Below are positions 51,991 through 64,000 of a stretch of 64,000 bases of DNA, piece after piece. The translations under genes were made by a program, and so were the position numbers. Under the pieces are notes generated by a model. The model worked only from the letters and a program-made list of their open reading frames with translations. It did no database searches and had not been told where the DNA came from. Source of the stretch: Epiperipatus broadwayi. Taxonomy: Eukaryota; Onychophora; Udeonychophora; Euonychophora; Peripatidae. Position 1 is the stretch's first letter. The number at the start of each line of letters is the position of its first letter. Location of the stretch: the NCBI GenBank assembly GCA_028023455.1, contig JAQFVV010006717.1, positions 126,001 to 190,000 on the forward strand, written 5' to 3'.

Positions 51991-54880
51991 TAAATGTAGA
52001 GTTAATGTATATTTCATTTATTACATTAAAATGTACCATTTAATTTTATTTATAAGTGCAGAGATAGTATGTGCAATATTTTTTATCCTAACATATATGA
52101 TGTACTGTTGTATATAATATTTCAACAATAACCTATTGATTATTGTGGAAACTCTCAAAATAAAAAACAAGATAGAGACTTTTGAAAAAATAAGGTTGTC
52201 ATCTTATCTTTACTTTCTAATTATATAGATCAATCTAAAGCATCTCAGTTTAAGAGCATGAAAATGATTCTCTGCTCATTTTACTTCCATTCATTTCTTT
52301 CTGCATATTAACTTTCTCAAAATCTTTAAAATTTCCAGGTATTATTACTCAGAAGTATTAGAAATTATGTAACATTTGATTTTATTTACAAACACAGAAA
52401 TAGTAAGCAATTTTGAAGCTAAGGATTTTCATCCTAACACATGTGCTATGATGTTTTATTACAATATTTCAATGATGTCTTATTGAATACTGAGAAAACT
52501 CTAGACCTAAGATACAGGATAAAGACTTTTGAAAAGTTAAAAGTGGCTGTCTTATTTCTAAATCTACTTTCTAATTATAAATGCCAATCTAAAGCATCCC
52601 AACTACATAATTTCTAATATTTTTGAGTATTAATATATAGTAAATTGAATGATTTTATGAGAGTTAATATGCAGAAAGAAATTAATGGAAGTAAAGTAAA
52701 CGGAGAAACATCTTCACACTCTTAAATTGAGATGCTTTAATTTGGCCTACATAATTAGAAAGTAGATTGAAAGATAAGACAGTGACTCTTAACTTTTTAA
52801 AAGTCCATATATTGTGTCTTATTTTGAAAGTTTCCTCAGTACTCAGCAAGACATATTTGAGATATAAAAAAAACAGCACAGCATGTGTTAGGGTGAAAAA
52901 TCATTACTGTCTAAATTAAATAAAAATTGTAATATTTCACTAAGTTATATTGGATGATAACAATGTTGTATTAAAGTTAGAAGAATGATAATAAAAAGTT
53001 CATGAGATAGTGCTTTTAAAAATAAAATACTGTATTATTATTTATTTTGTATGATGCCAAGTGATAAAACAAGCTTAGAAACAAATATTGATACATTTCT
53101 CTTTAAAAATTGTTTCACTTTTGCATATATTTTATCAATAGATTTTGGGTTTATAGTAAAAAAATTATATACTGTGAGTAGAAAATTACTTAAGAGAGAA
53201 AAAAAACATAAACTTTCCCTCATTTGATGACTTTATGATTAAACAAAATGATTAACACAAATGCTATGTTAAACTACCATGGACCTAAGCCCATTAATTT
53301 ACTATGGATTACAATATCAACAGGAGAAATAATTGGATAACATCTAATAATTAAAATGTTTAGAGATTTCTCCATTTGTATCTTCTAGCATGGGGATGCC
53401 AAAAAAAAAACACTGCCACATAAGGAAGCTTAAATCGAAGTTAGATATATGCCTAAATTGGTAACTGACCCTCATAGACAAATTCTTAGAATTGTTTACT
53501 CAGATGGCTTTTACTTGCTGACAATAGCTAAAATATACTGGTAAATTTTGATAAATATTTTTTTTAAAATTGATAACCTGAATTATAAGGGAGTCTATAA
53601 AAATTTTTATCATTCGATAAGCACTTCAATACAAAAAAAGAAATAAATCAAGTAAGTTAGACTGGAATTAATTATTAACATAGTACTTTTATAAAAGCAA
53701 TCAAAATTCAAAAAGTACAATTAATATTTCATATAATTTAATTCAAAATTATAAAATAACTTTCATTGTAAAAGCATCGTTTGATTGTGAATGTAATACT
53801 TCTGAATGTAGTTAACCCTTTATAATTTGACTGTATGTGTTAATAACTTCAATTATATAGATCAAATCTTTTTGCAATCTGGCAGGAATAAATCATACAT
53901 ATCCATTATATAATATTAGACTGCAGTTATTAATTAAATTATATTATTTGTTAAACTACCTTAATGTTCGCATTAAAAAATACATTTATTATTAATCTAA
54001 GTATCTGTTCATTGACCTATCACACCAATAATTCTATTATATGAAATCATTTTATTATGCAATTCATTTTATTATTAAGATATTTAAAGGTACCTTATCA
54101 GAAAATAAATCATTTAATGAATTTTATTTTCTTTGCCAAGCAAAACCATTTATCTCTGGACTCATTGCATCTTATAAATTCATGAGAACATTGTAGAAAT
54201 AAATACAATGTATCATAGAATCATTTGTGCATTAATTAATTTGTTAGTTTATTTACTTAGTACAACATTTATTCAGTAAATTTTAGATTGTCCAAATATG
54301 TAATGCATAATTGGAGAAAATTACTTGGGTCATAATTTTATTTATTACATTTGATCATGCAAATCTGTAAGGTACTTGCAAACCAACTAACCCTACCCAA
54401 TTATAATATTTTCTATTATATTTATGATTGTTCAAATCTGAAAGTTATTCAATAAATGTGTGGTTTTATTTTATCCATATTGTTGTGGTCAGTTTTCACT
54501 TAACATATTATTGATTATTGTTGATGACCAGTATTTTTCTGTTTTATTATATTTCTAACATGCTCAAATATGTAAGCATTTGTAGATCAGGCAACTTTCC
54601 AACTATTATTTTATTAAAAGTCTATTACATTTTTGGCTTGTTCAACAGGGAAATATTATTATTTAAGAGACAATGTTGGTTCATTACCAATGTTCTCTAT
54701 ATTATATTATTTTCAGCTACAATATATAATATTCAAATATAAGTGTATTACCTATACTAAACTTAATATAATTAGAAAGAAATTGAACTCAGACTTTGAA
54801 GCTCCCTACAGCTGTGCACTCCATCTTATCCAACTGATACACATGATCACATATATGTGAAAAAATAAATGTTTTCAATT
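51991..54880. other. AT-rich stretch, little seen
   Basis: A loose repeat is visible. Blocks at about 52,020-52,330 and 52,370-52,620, and on the other strand about 52,650-52,910, share pieces such as CAATCTAAAGCATC and CTTTTGAAAA. It looks like a decayed, partly inverted duplication with no coding. Confidence 0.5.
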
Positions 54881-54925
54881 ATGTATTTCAAGCTAAACCA
54901 GCAGTCATCAGTTATATATGTGTGT
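54875..54925 (-). ncRNA. Decayed hammerhead ribozyme motif 2
   Basis: On the minus strand CTGATGA (54,911-54,905), a stem II region with loop GTTT, and GAAA are kept. However, stem II pairing is partly lost, stem III reads ATA/CAT with a mismatch, and the cleavage base is A. It is related to the other copies by the shared TGCTGGTT stem II sequence. Probably inactive. Confidence 0.5.
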
Positions 54926-55034
54926 GCAATGATATATTGGAAACCATTTATCTTTTTTACATTATGTGGTCATGTGTACTGATTGCATAAGATGAAGTGT
55001 ATAGCTGTAGGAAGGTTGAAAGATTGGGTTCAAG

Positions 55035-55083
55035 TTCCTTATATATATATATATATATATATAAGGAAGGATTTTTATTGTTG

Positions 55084-55123
<40 letters not shown>

Positions 55124-55134
55124 CAACAATAAAA
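55035..55134. repeat. Two adjacent palindromic (TA)n arrays
   Basis: TTCCTTAT-TA repeat-ATAAGGAA (55,035-55,068) and TTTTATTGTTGATT-TA repeat-AATCAACAATAAAA (55,073-55,134) are both perfect palindromes with unique arms. Confidence 0.92.
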
Positions 55135-55289
55135 CAATAAAAATATAGGCAGTTGAGGAATGTTAAGGAAGTAACCGAAAGCACTTCTGCAGATGGCAAA
55201 ATTGTATATAGTAGTTAATTATTGTTATATTTATTATTTTTATTGTTACTACAATAGATTTTTAATTAATGGACATTTTATTTGTATCA

Positions 55290-55320
55290 TACACACACAC
55301 ACACACATATATATATATAT
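55290..55320. repeat. (CA)n(TA)n microsatellite
   Basis: A short ACAC run passing into ATAT. A further TA run lies at 55,737-55,759. Confidence 0.9.
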
Positions 55321-56130
55321 TCAATCATAATAGCATTACAAATTTGGAGTAAAATAGATTGGTTCAGAAATTGGTTAACTTGGAAAAAAGAAAAATTTAA
55401 CATAAAACAAACTGTCATAATGATTAGTTATTTGCCAGTTAACATAAAAAATTTTTAAATAGATAACAAAGGCAAAAACAAAATATAATAACAATGATAA
55501 ATTCAAACCCAAAACTTGACATTTTAAAAAACTGAAACTGCTTCTGTGAAACATTATAGTAGAAGATCATATATTGATGAATCTATATCTTCCCACCATC
55601 TAAGGATAATTAAAAAAAAACACATAATATTGTCAAATACCAACATAAATGTGTCTAGTGTAGTAATCCATAATGTTTAAAATATATTCTTTAAATTTGA
55701 CTCTCAAAAATATATAAATACAGAAATTAATCATGAATATATATATATATATATATATAATTCTGACTGTTACCTCTACCATAACAGACTATTTGATTAG
55801 GCAAGCTTTTAAATTTAGCATTCATAAATATAAAAAAGTCCCAGTTTATTTTTCAAGTTAGTATGATCACTGTAAAGACCAGAAACACTTGAAAAAAGTG
55901 TAACCTGAAACATTTTTTTCTATATGTTATTAGTAATAGTTGAATATATTTGAAGAACTGATTGATACAATCCATCATGTAACTACAAAATAGATAAATA
56001 TGCATACATATAACTAAATAGACTGATAAATAAATAGATAGATAGAAACAGATATTTAGATGTAGAGACAAACAGACAGATTTGCAGACAAATAGATAGA
56101 TATATAGATGGACATAATGATGGATAGTTA

Positions 56131-56379
<249 letters not shown>

Positions 56380-56662
56380 AAGAAATATAAGTTATTTGAG
56401 TGCTTTTAATCTATAGATTTTTTTAATCATTTTTTTATAATTAGACCTTAACAGATTTTATTGTCCAGATTATAACTACTGTTTATTTAGAAACATTTCT
56501 ATATTATAATTCAACACATGTTATTACTCTCATTGATGAATGTATTTGAGAAAATATAAGTAAATGTTGAGTTTAAAAAATAAAATCTTAACAAATAATA
56601 TAAATGATGAAAGTTATACAAAATATCGCAGCAAGATAAATAAATTTAAAGATATATTTATA

Positions 56663-56685
56663 AAGATAGATAGATAAATAGAAAG

Positions 56686-56779
<94 letters not shown>

Positions 56780-56790
56780 GGATAAATGGA
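56663..56790. repeat. Second (GATA)n array
   Basis: About 120 bp of GATA with AATA and AAAGATA variants at the left, about 300 bp after the first array. Confidence 0.96.
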
Positions 56791-56799
56791 CATATAAAT

Positions 56800-57240
56800 A
56801 GACAATTTTTCAAACATTGGTGACTCGTAATGGAACATTTTCAATAATAAGACTTTCCACTTTGTCCTTTATGCCATATGGATTGTAAGAGGCAAAACAC
56901 TCATGGAATTACCACCTCCACAAGACATACTATTGTGTTATCAAATGCTCAAAAAAGTCAAGAAACATGATCAGATCCTTGTCTCCAGTAAAACCTTTGA
57001 TGACATCTGGTCATTAATCTCGCTACCTTCTTCATGTTTCTCAACTCCAACCAACTCAGCCTTTTAGATTAGGCAATTTTAAACTTACACTCATATAAAA
57101 CCCTCTAACCACATAAACAAGTTTGGAGTATCTCACACACTATACAAACTTTCTTCAATTTACCCAACCACATAAGGTACAGCAGTCATGTTCACATAAT
57201 AAATTCTAGCCAAATCCCAAACAGAACATTAATGTAATCA
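56800..57240. other. Slightly GC-richer stretch, possibly an old repeat
   Basis: Less AT-rich than its neighbours, with motifs such as GGAATTACCACCTCCAC and CTCCAACCAACTCAGCC. No frame is convincing. It might be a decayed element, but I cannot assign it. Confidence 0.3.
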
Positions 57241-58250
57241 TGTTAGTGTACAATTATTTTCCATCAAGATTTAATCACTATATATTATTAATAAATCGTT
57301 ATTGAAATGAATAGTTATTTCAAAATATTTATTCAATAGTTTTTTTCTTCATCATTTATAGGAACGAATCTTTTAAAAGCTTTTAATGCCCAGTTTGTGA
57401 TTTAATTTATATAAACAATCTCTCTAGATACATTTTTAACTGATTAATTTTATTTTTTTAAATTCCTCAATGACATCAATAATATCTATGTAATTTTATA
57501 TTGTAAATTATTTTGTTAATTTTTATAGATATCGACTCGACTTTAGTATGCTAAGTGCAATCTATATATTGTTATTCTATAAAAGCAGTATTTAATTTTC
57601 CATGAAATGTATGTATATATTTCAGATTTACCCAAAAACTTGACATCATATTTATTAATTTTTCAATTTTTTATACATATTTTTAAAAATGTATTTACAC
57701 ATGATGTACTTCATTTATTAAGTGTCTATCTTTATTAATATTCATACTATTAATAGTATTTAAGTTGCAAATCATTTTTATTGCTTTTTATTTATTTTTT
57801 ATTGAAACTTTTCTTGTGTTTTGGTTTGTGTTTCTTGAATTGAGAGTTCCACTTGCAGTCATTATTACATCTGATTGGCTATCACATAAGCATTTTAAAG
57901 GTACTTCTGTCTAAGGTTTTAGCCTTGAACGTTATTAAAATTTATTTTATTATTATTTTTTCATTTCAGTCAATCTAATGCAGATTTATTTATGAAAGCA
58001 ATCACATTATCTTTAATAATCCACATAATTCAAATAGCTTTAATTATTTGTTTTTTTCATATTTGGTAATAAAATGAAAACTTAAAAAATGCAACAACAT
58101 AGATGGTTTTTTATGAATACACCATATGATTACAGCTATTAATTTTTTTTTAATATTCTTTAATTTTTTTCTTATGTACTATAGATTTCAAAACTCTGAT
58201 TGTACACAAATGTTTGTAAAATCGACTAGTTTTAAAACCTCAAAATACAA
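57241..58250. other. AT-rich stretch, no feature seen
   Basis: No homology or repeat recognised. Confidence 0.45.
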
Positions 58251-58303
58251 TCATTTTTATAGATAGAATAAACATCTCGACACTTCCCTATTCTTTTCAA
58301 ATT

Positions 58304-58417
58304 CATATAAATAAAGATATAATAAAAGGCAAATGATCCCCAAGATGCATTTCATGCTGGTTCAGCACTCATCAGTTGGGCTAGGACACTATTTCTCATA
58401 TATATCTTTTTTATATG
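58304..58417 (-). ncRNA. Hammerhead ribozyme motif 3 (type I, best preserved)
   Basis: Minus-strand core CTGATGA (58,375-58,369). Stem II is GTGCTG-AAC-CAGCAT (six pairs including one G.U). GAAA follows, then stem III ATG/CAT written as the palindrome ATGCAT with no loop, C17 (plus G at 58,344), and cleavage before TTGGG. Stem I is CCCAA/TTGGG (5 bp), then an internal loop, then a distal helix in which CATATAAA and AAAGATATA pair with the matching downstream strand (58,304-58,321 with 58,401-58,417). A loopless stem III is expected to act best as a dimer. Confidence 0.8.
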
Positions 58418-58709
58418 CAAATTATTTATCTAGAGTAAATTGTTTCATTTTCATTTACCATTGTCAAACTCCCTCAACTCACAACTTTGACGCCATCCAT
58501 TTCAGATAAATACACTAATGATTATTACTAATCATTTTCGAAACTAGATATTATCTCTAGCACAGATATAAACTTTAAACCTTACTTAAAAATTAATATG
58601 TCTTTTTTTTTAATTTACACACACAGAGTTATTCACCTATCTCTGTCCCCTATGTAATATCTTTATAGATATAATGAACACCTCCACACTTCCCCATTCT
58701 TTTCAAATT

Positions 58710-58820
58710 CATATAAATAAAGATATAATAAAAGACAAATGACCCCCAAGATGCATTTCGAGCTGAACCAGCACTCATCAGTTGGTCCAGATCACTATCT
58801 TTCATATATATCTTTATATG
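58710..58820 (-). ncRNA. Hammerhead ribozyme motif 4 (type I)
   Basis: Core CTGATGA (58,781-58,775). Stem II is GTGCTG-GTT-CAGCTC (one U-U mismatch). GAAA follows, then loopless stem III ATGCAT, C17 (plus G at 58,750), then TTGG pairing with CCAA. The distal stem I helix is conserved (58,710-58,727 with 58,807-58,820). Same strand as motif 3. Confidence 0.78.
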
Positions 58821-58966
58821 GATATAATCTATTACAACGTAACGATTTCCAAGTCAAGATTATTACTCTAATCTATTTAGAGTATATAATGACGTTAAAT
58901 ACAATTATTTTAAGTGATACTGATACAACATGACAATTCTGTAATAAGATGAATGAATTTCTTATT

Positions 58967-58970
<4 letters not shown>

Positions 58971-59056
<86 letters not shown>
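58971..59056. repeat. (TA)n array
   Basis: TA run interrupted once by a GTA step near 59,017. Confidence 0.96.
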
Positions 59057-59058
<2 letters not shown>

Positions 59059-60050
59059 AGACTGATTGGTTTCATGGCACACAATATACTTTGAATGTAA
59101 TATATTTAAAGATAAACACAGACAAAATTTACATTTATAATTATTTATTATAATCTGGAATAGCTAAAATATTTTTGTTGTTTCTGAATTATTTTAAATT
59201 AAATATAAAAAAATTTCTATATAAAACAAATATTTTATTTTAATTTTATCTGATTTTGACCAAAAGAAAAAATCGAATGTTTTCATATAACAATGAAAAA
59301 ATACCATTTTCGTATAAAAAAAGGGTGGTTACTTTAATAAATGTGCATATGATTATGATATTTAATTCTAATCTATTTTTATTTCAAGAATAAAGGGGAA
59401 AAATCTATTTTTGGCTTTGAAGAATGCAAATAAAAACAACTGTTATTTGGCTATAGACTTGATTTTATTAATTAAGAAAGAAAAGGACTTAAATTAATCC
59501 TCCTGTTTATACATTCTATAGTATATATTACAAATAGTGGGTTAAATTTATCTGATTGTTATTGTGAAATAGTTAACATTAAAAAAAAAAAGAATTGTTG
59601 CTGTTAGTCTCAATGTTAGTAGCTTTGGACACACCACATGTTGCAGTTGAAATTCATAAATTATAGAAGCTGTTCTGAGTTGAGAATCTCCAGGAGTTAT
59701 CTTAGCTATTAACAAAGGTATGTTTTACTGACAATATGTATGAGAATCACTCTAATACTGATAGATCCCCATGGCGCAAGTTGAATTATGATAGACACAT
59801 GTAAACCAAATCTGAATTTATAGCACTTTGTATGCTGCTATTGAAATTTTGATGTTACATATAAATTGTAGATGGACAAATCGTCTATTGAGTAAAATAT
59901 ATGTGTAGATAATGACATATTATTTTAAATATTAACTCTGAAATTAACGAAAATCTATTTCTGTTTACGGCCCCCAAAAAAAAAAAAATTAATTAACCTG
60001 AATTATACATACTTGTTTTAGAAGTAAACAACTATTGAATGAATTGAATA
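59057..60050. other. AT-rich stretch, no feature seen
   Basis: Only homopolymer A runs (about 59,581 and 59,976). No coding or structure recognised. Confidence 0.45.
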
Positions 60051-60053
60051 AAT

Positions 60054-60063
60054 TAGTCATTAA

Positions 60064-60111
<48 letters not shown>

Positions 60112-60165
60112 TTAATGACTATTATATATATATATATATATATCATATATATATATATATATAAA
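60054..60165. repeat. Palindromic (TA)n array plus second TA run
   Basis: TAGTCATTAATGAATATAT is mirrored by ATATATTCATTAATGACTA (60,054-60,121), a perfect palindrome of 68 bp, followed by further TA/CATATA repeats. Confidence 0.93.
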
Positions 60166-60651
60166 TGACTGACCAGTGAAAAACAAATTTAAAATCCTCT
60201 AGAAAATAAAAACTCTGTATATGTATATTTACTTTTTTACATCATTCATAGAGTTAGAAAAAACACCTAATTTGTTTTAATTTTAAGAGATGAAAATGCA
60301 TATTTTTGATTGAATTAATACATTCATATTTTTTATAATTAAATTGTAAAAATAATTTGATTGTTAACAAAAAACAAGAATTAATAATTAAAGTATTACT
60401 TTACATTATGTATATGCATTACAAATATAATCATTTTATACTTATATATAATTAAAATATAATAATGTTGGCTTGTAGAGTTATTAAGTTAATTATTAGA
60501 AATTGTAATATTATGTATATATTATAATGTGTAATAATTTATATGTTTATTTAAGGTCATTCACTATTAATTTATATATTAAAATAGAATAACATTTACT
60601 GGCTTATTAGTGAAAGGAATTTTTCTATTACCATAGATGCACATTCACAAA

Positions 60652-60655
<4 letters not shown>

Positions 60656-60705
<50 letters not shown>

Positions 60706-60724
60706 GTGTGTGTGTATGCGCGTG
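60656..60724. repeat. (TA)n(TG)n microsatellite
   Basis: About 48 bp of TA followed by a GT run ending in ATGCGCGTG. Confidence 0.95.
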
Positions 60725-63200
60725 TTTTGTAACCATTTATTTATATATTTCAGTAATTTTTAATTCTGTTTTTCAATCTATTGGAACAATATGTGATATT
60801 CTATAGAAATCTAAAATGGACATTTTTTTGTATTATTGAAATATTATCCAGACTTTCACTTTATTTTTTATTATCTTTACTTTTAATTAATCGAAAATCT
60901 ATTAATCATTATTTTAAGATATTCCAATAAAGATATTTGATACTAAAATAAATAAAAGTACTGGATATTTTCTCATGTTTACAGACACCAGGAGTGTTTA
61001 TATAATTCTACATACAAATATTTAGATGACAAGAAGGTAGTCAAGATCACTTTGATCATGATTATTCGTTCATTTAGAGCTAGTACATTCATGGTTACAA
61101 ATAATTTGGAGCATTGACATTTTTTTATCATTGATATAATAATACAGCAGTTTTTAATATAACCTTAAGCGCACGCAGCAGGAAGTATCCGATGATTTTT
61201 TTTTTTAATGTAATGTCACATGATTGGTATTTTTTTGATGATTATTCATTCACCTTATGTTTTATTGTATGTCTCCATTGAAACCAGTCAGAAGGAATGA
61301 CTGATGATTATTTTTGGGTAATACTGTGCTATTACTTCTAATGATGATCTGTTGATTTCTTGGTTTAATTTAGGATACGATAAAACAGTTTATTATTATT
61401 TTATATTCCATATATATAATCTTACATCTACATCCATATTTTCAAAGAGTTTTATCATATCAAAAATTATTATTTTTATGAAATAAAAAATATCTTCAAT
61501 TGAAAACTTTTATGAGGATTAAGCTTCATCCTTTTAATAAAATTAAGTAATACATTATTATAATCTCTAAAATCTTTAAAAAAATAAATGCTAATTAACT
61601 TTTTGTTTCTTAAATAATAAGAATTATGGTCTTATGTGTATATTTAAAATATTAATATAATATGAGTTATTTATGAAGAAAAAAATACAAATATATATAA
61701 ATATTTATATTACGTTACCACATAAATAATCACATACATATATAATTACACTTTAACGCTAGAAATATATGTGACCAATGAAATTAATGCAGGGTTAAAT
61801 CTTTCATATTTTTATATTTATATATAAGAACATAAACAATAATTAAGTACACAATCTTAGCTCATTACTCAGCCATTATACACTTATTTTGAAGATTAAA
61901 TTCCTGATATCATATGAACAAAAGATTTGAACACCTGATTTCAAGAGACTAATCTTTATATTGGTGTAAATTATTGATATCATATGAACCAGAGATTTGA
62001 ACTCCTGATTTTATACTGGTGTAATACAAGTACAATTTTCTCAAAAGGTGAGTTTGCTGTTGTGTGAAAAAATACCCTTTTCTTTTTCTTTGATTTAAAA
62101 AAAAACGGAGTAGAAGATATTTTTAATGTCCACCCATATGTTCTTGTTATTTCAGCTGTTACTATTATGTAATTATACATATAATAAAAGTCATTACTGA
62201 AATTATTAAGAGTACAGTATAGTGAGATTTCTAGATTTCAACTCTGAGTTTAAATCCAAAAAAAGAAAAAAATGTTTTCAGTTACATGATAATTTTAATA
62301 TGAAACATCAGATAACTTTCTGAAGACAAAATAAATTTGTGAAGAAATTTATAATCGTTGATTTAATATTTACAGTTATGGTGGACGAAGTTAATTATAG
62401 CCTCATTCTCAAAAGGCATAAAAGAAAGAAATTGGTAAGTAAAAGCATAAAAATGCAAATCCAAACTGCCATTTAGTGACCCACAAATGTAACCACTTTC
62501 AATTAAAGGCAGATTGCATAAACTGAAAAACTAATAGCAAAGACAACATTATTACACTTTGTAAAATTAGAAAAAAAGATGATGAGAAGTTTGATGTGAA
62601 AATTGGAAATGTATATTATTAAAAAGTCACAACTACTGAAAAAGCAAATAGATTTATATTCATTGCGGATAAATAATGGAAGAGCAAGGTTAATGGGATA
62701 TTAGAAAAGCTGGAACAATAGATATTTAATTTAATGCAAACTAACAAAAAAACCTATTTACTGTATTTTCAAATTAGTATAGAAGACAATAATGTCAAAT
62801 TAGAAAAATTATTGAAAAATGATAGCACTATGGATAAATTTAATTATGAAGACAGAAGAGAATAGATACAGAGTTTGCATTTTGTAAAACACTAAATTCT
62901 ATGATTTTATTTCTTAAGTAGACAAGAGAGTATCCAAATAATGATACATTATAATTATATTAATTTTATCTAACAGAAAATGTGTATTTTAAAATTATAT
63001 TGATTTTAAAAATTGATCATCAATTGGTGTGATTTAAGAAACATGTTAGAGTAAAACAAGAGAGAGGCAAAAACTATTAAGAAAGATAATAATACATTGT
63101 TTTCATAATTTGTAAAGCATGCCATTAAATATTAATTAGAAAATATATATCATAAAATATTAACAGACTTTGAAGATTGCTAAAACTTCTCTGATATTGA
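60725..63200. other. AT-rich stretch, little seen
   Basis: A loose direct repeat, GATATCATATGAAC (about 61,906 and 61,977), each followed by a GATTTGAAC-CCTGATTT block. Otherwise no feature. Confidence 0.45.
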
Positions 63201-63205
63201 GAGTA

Positions 63206-63378
63206 CCAAACTCTGCATACAGTAGTGCCACCAAGTGCAAGCCTTTGCAATCAAAAGATGCAGAAAGGTGTATGCATAAAATGAGTAAACATTAGATAAT
63301 GATTTTATACAAAAATATTCCTGTATCCATTGATTGCCAAGGCTTGCATTTGGTGGCATTTCTGTATGGAGAGTTTGG
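63206..63378. mobile_element. MITE with TA target duplication
   Basis: Terminal inverted repeats of about 50 bp, beginning CCAAACTCT and ending AGAGTTTGG, flanked on both sides by TA (63,204-63,205 and 63,379-63,380). Arms pair through GCCACCAA/TTGGTGGC and GCAAGCC/GGCTTGC. The loop is about 65-70 bp and non-coding. TA duplication plus long TIRs fit a non-autonomous Tc1/mariner-type element. Confidence 0.82.
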
Positions 63379-63384
63379 TATTCT

Positions 63385-64000
63385 TTTCAACAGCATGTGT
63401 AAGCATACAAAATGGTAACCATGTGATGTTTTGATGGTTTCACTATCAATTATGATATCATATACAATAAAAACTTGTTCTTGCAGTTTTAGAAAAGTTT
63501 TGTTTTCTCATAAATATCAGTGTCTTCTACAAAAATATTTAAATATTTTTCAAATTTATATAAAAGTCTACAATGTGAGTGAAAACTATAGATTTTATCA
63601 TTTATCCACAAAATATTGATTCACACATTTGACTGCTACTTACTTTAATTCTAAACATATAATTGGAATTTACTACTGCTTTTGTCAGATACTCTTTAAA
63701 ATAAAACTTTTCAACAATATCAAATTTCACACATTTGACTCAATTAACATGCTATTTTGGGGAATATTTTTTTACTATAATTACTTATTTTAATATTTTA
63801 TATTGTTATTGTCTTAGTATAATGAACTATACAATATCATTGGTGCAGTCAATATTTAATGATATAAAAATAGATTTACCTTATGGGTCTCTATTAAAAC
63901 TTTTCAAAATATGGAATAAGCTGGATAATGGTCAACTTGCAATGATTAACAACCAAGCACTGATTATATTTTAGTAGTAATAAAATGGCTGTATTGATTA
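63385..64000. other. AT-rich stretch, no feature seen
   Basis: Short frames (62 and 79 codons at 63,431-63,619 and 63,735-63,974) show no homology I recognise. Confidence 0.45.

Larger units (their letters stand above)
58255..58835 (-). mobile_element. Retrozyme-like element: two hammerhead-bearing direct repeats around a core
   Basis: A repeat of about 170 bp at 58,255-58,425 recurs at 58,661-58,835, with about 235 bp of unique AT-rich DNA between. Each repeat contains a complete hammerhead motif on the minus strand. The predicted cleavage sites are 406 nt apart, so a transcript crossing both would release a 406-nt monomer. This matches the design of retrozymes: short non-coding retroelements whose direct repeats carry hammerheads and whose RNA circularises. 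The two repeats differ at roughly one position in seven to ten by eye. No ORF is present. Confidence 0.7.

Overview
The window is AT-rich, repeat-dense genomic DNA from a metazoan, most likely an invertebrate such as a mollusc or arthropod; the sequence does not settle which. This rests on non-LTR retrotransposons of the RTE, Jockey/CR1 and L1/Tx1 kinds, Ty3-type LTR elements with unusually long LTRs, tRNA-like short repeats, very long (TA)n, (TTA)n and (GATA)n arrays, and the absence of any bacterial-style gene layout. I find no convincing host protein-coding gene. Every protein homology I can read belongs to a mobile element, and nearly all are broken.

Region 1 (about 1-12,280) is a LINE cluster built around three long (TTA)n arrays. 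A degraded RTE fragment (minus strand) is followed by array A, a 5'-truncated Jockey-like LINE (plus), array B, an almost full-length L1/Tx1-type LINE (minus), array C, and a second truncated L1/Tx1-type copy (minus). Both Tx1-type copies end in the same 3' sequence run directly into AAT repeats. The longer one also has (TTA)n at its 5' end, which suggests insertion into the microsatellite itself.

Region 2 (about 12,280-32,217) is a nest of LTR retrotransposons on the minus strand. An outer element has two LTRs of about 2.5 kb net, A (12,281-23,110) and B (26,899-32,217). It also has a polypurine tract, a primer-binding-like site, a coiled-coil Gag with stops, integrase-tail remnants and a 65-base homopolymer C/G tract in its leader. 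LTR A carries a 730-bp insertion bounded by TTAA, a foldback hairpin and a complete second LTR element (15,887-23,061). That inner element has 2.5-kb LTRs, an ATAT target duplication, one intact 378-codon Gag and no pol. LTR B lacks these insertions, so it preserves the empty sites, but it holds an RTE LINE (about 28,605-31,425).

Region 3 (32,218-64,000) is mostly non-coding AT-rich sequence with short mobile relics: foldback and TA-flanked inverted-repeat elements, two copies of a tRNA-headed SINE-like repeat, another decayed RTE copy, a tRNA-like sequence, and many TA and GATA arrays. The most notable signal is a family of four minus-strand hammerhead ribozyme motifs at about 33.1, 54.9, 58.35 and 58.76 kb. 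The last two lie in 170-bp direct repeats around a 235-bp core, with cleavage sites 406 nt apart, which is the architecture of a retrozyme-like element.
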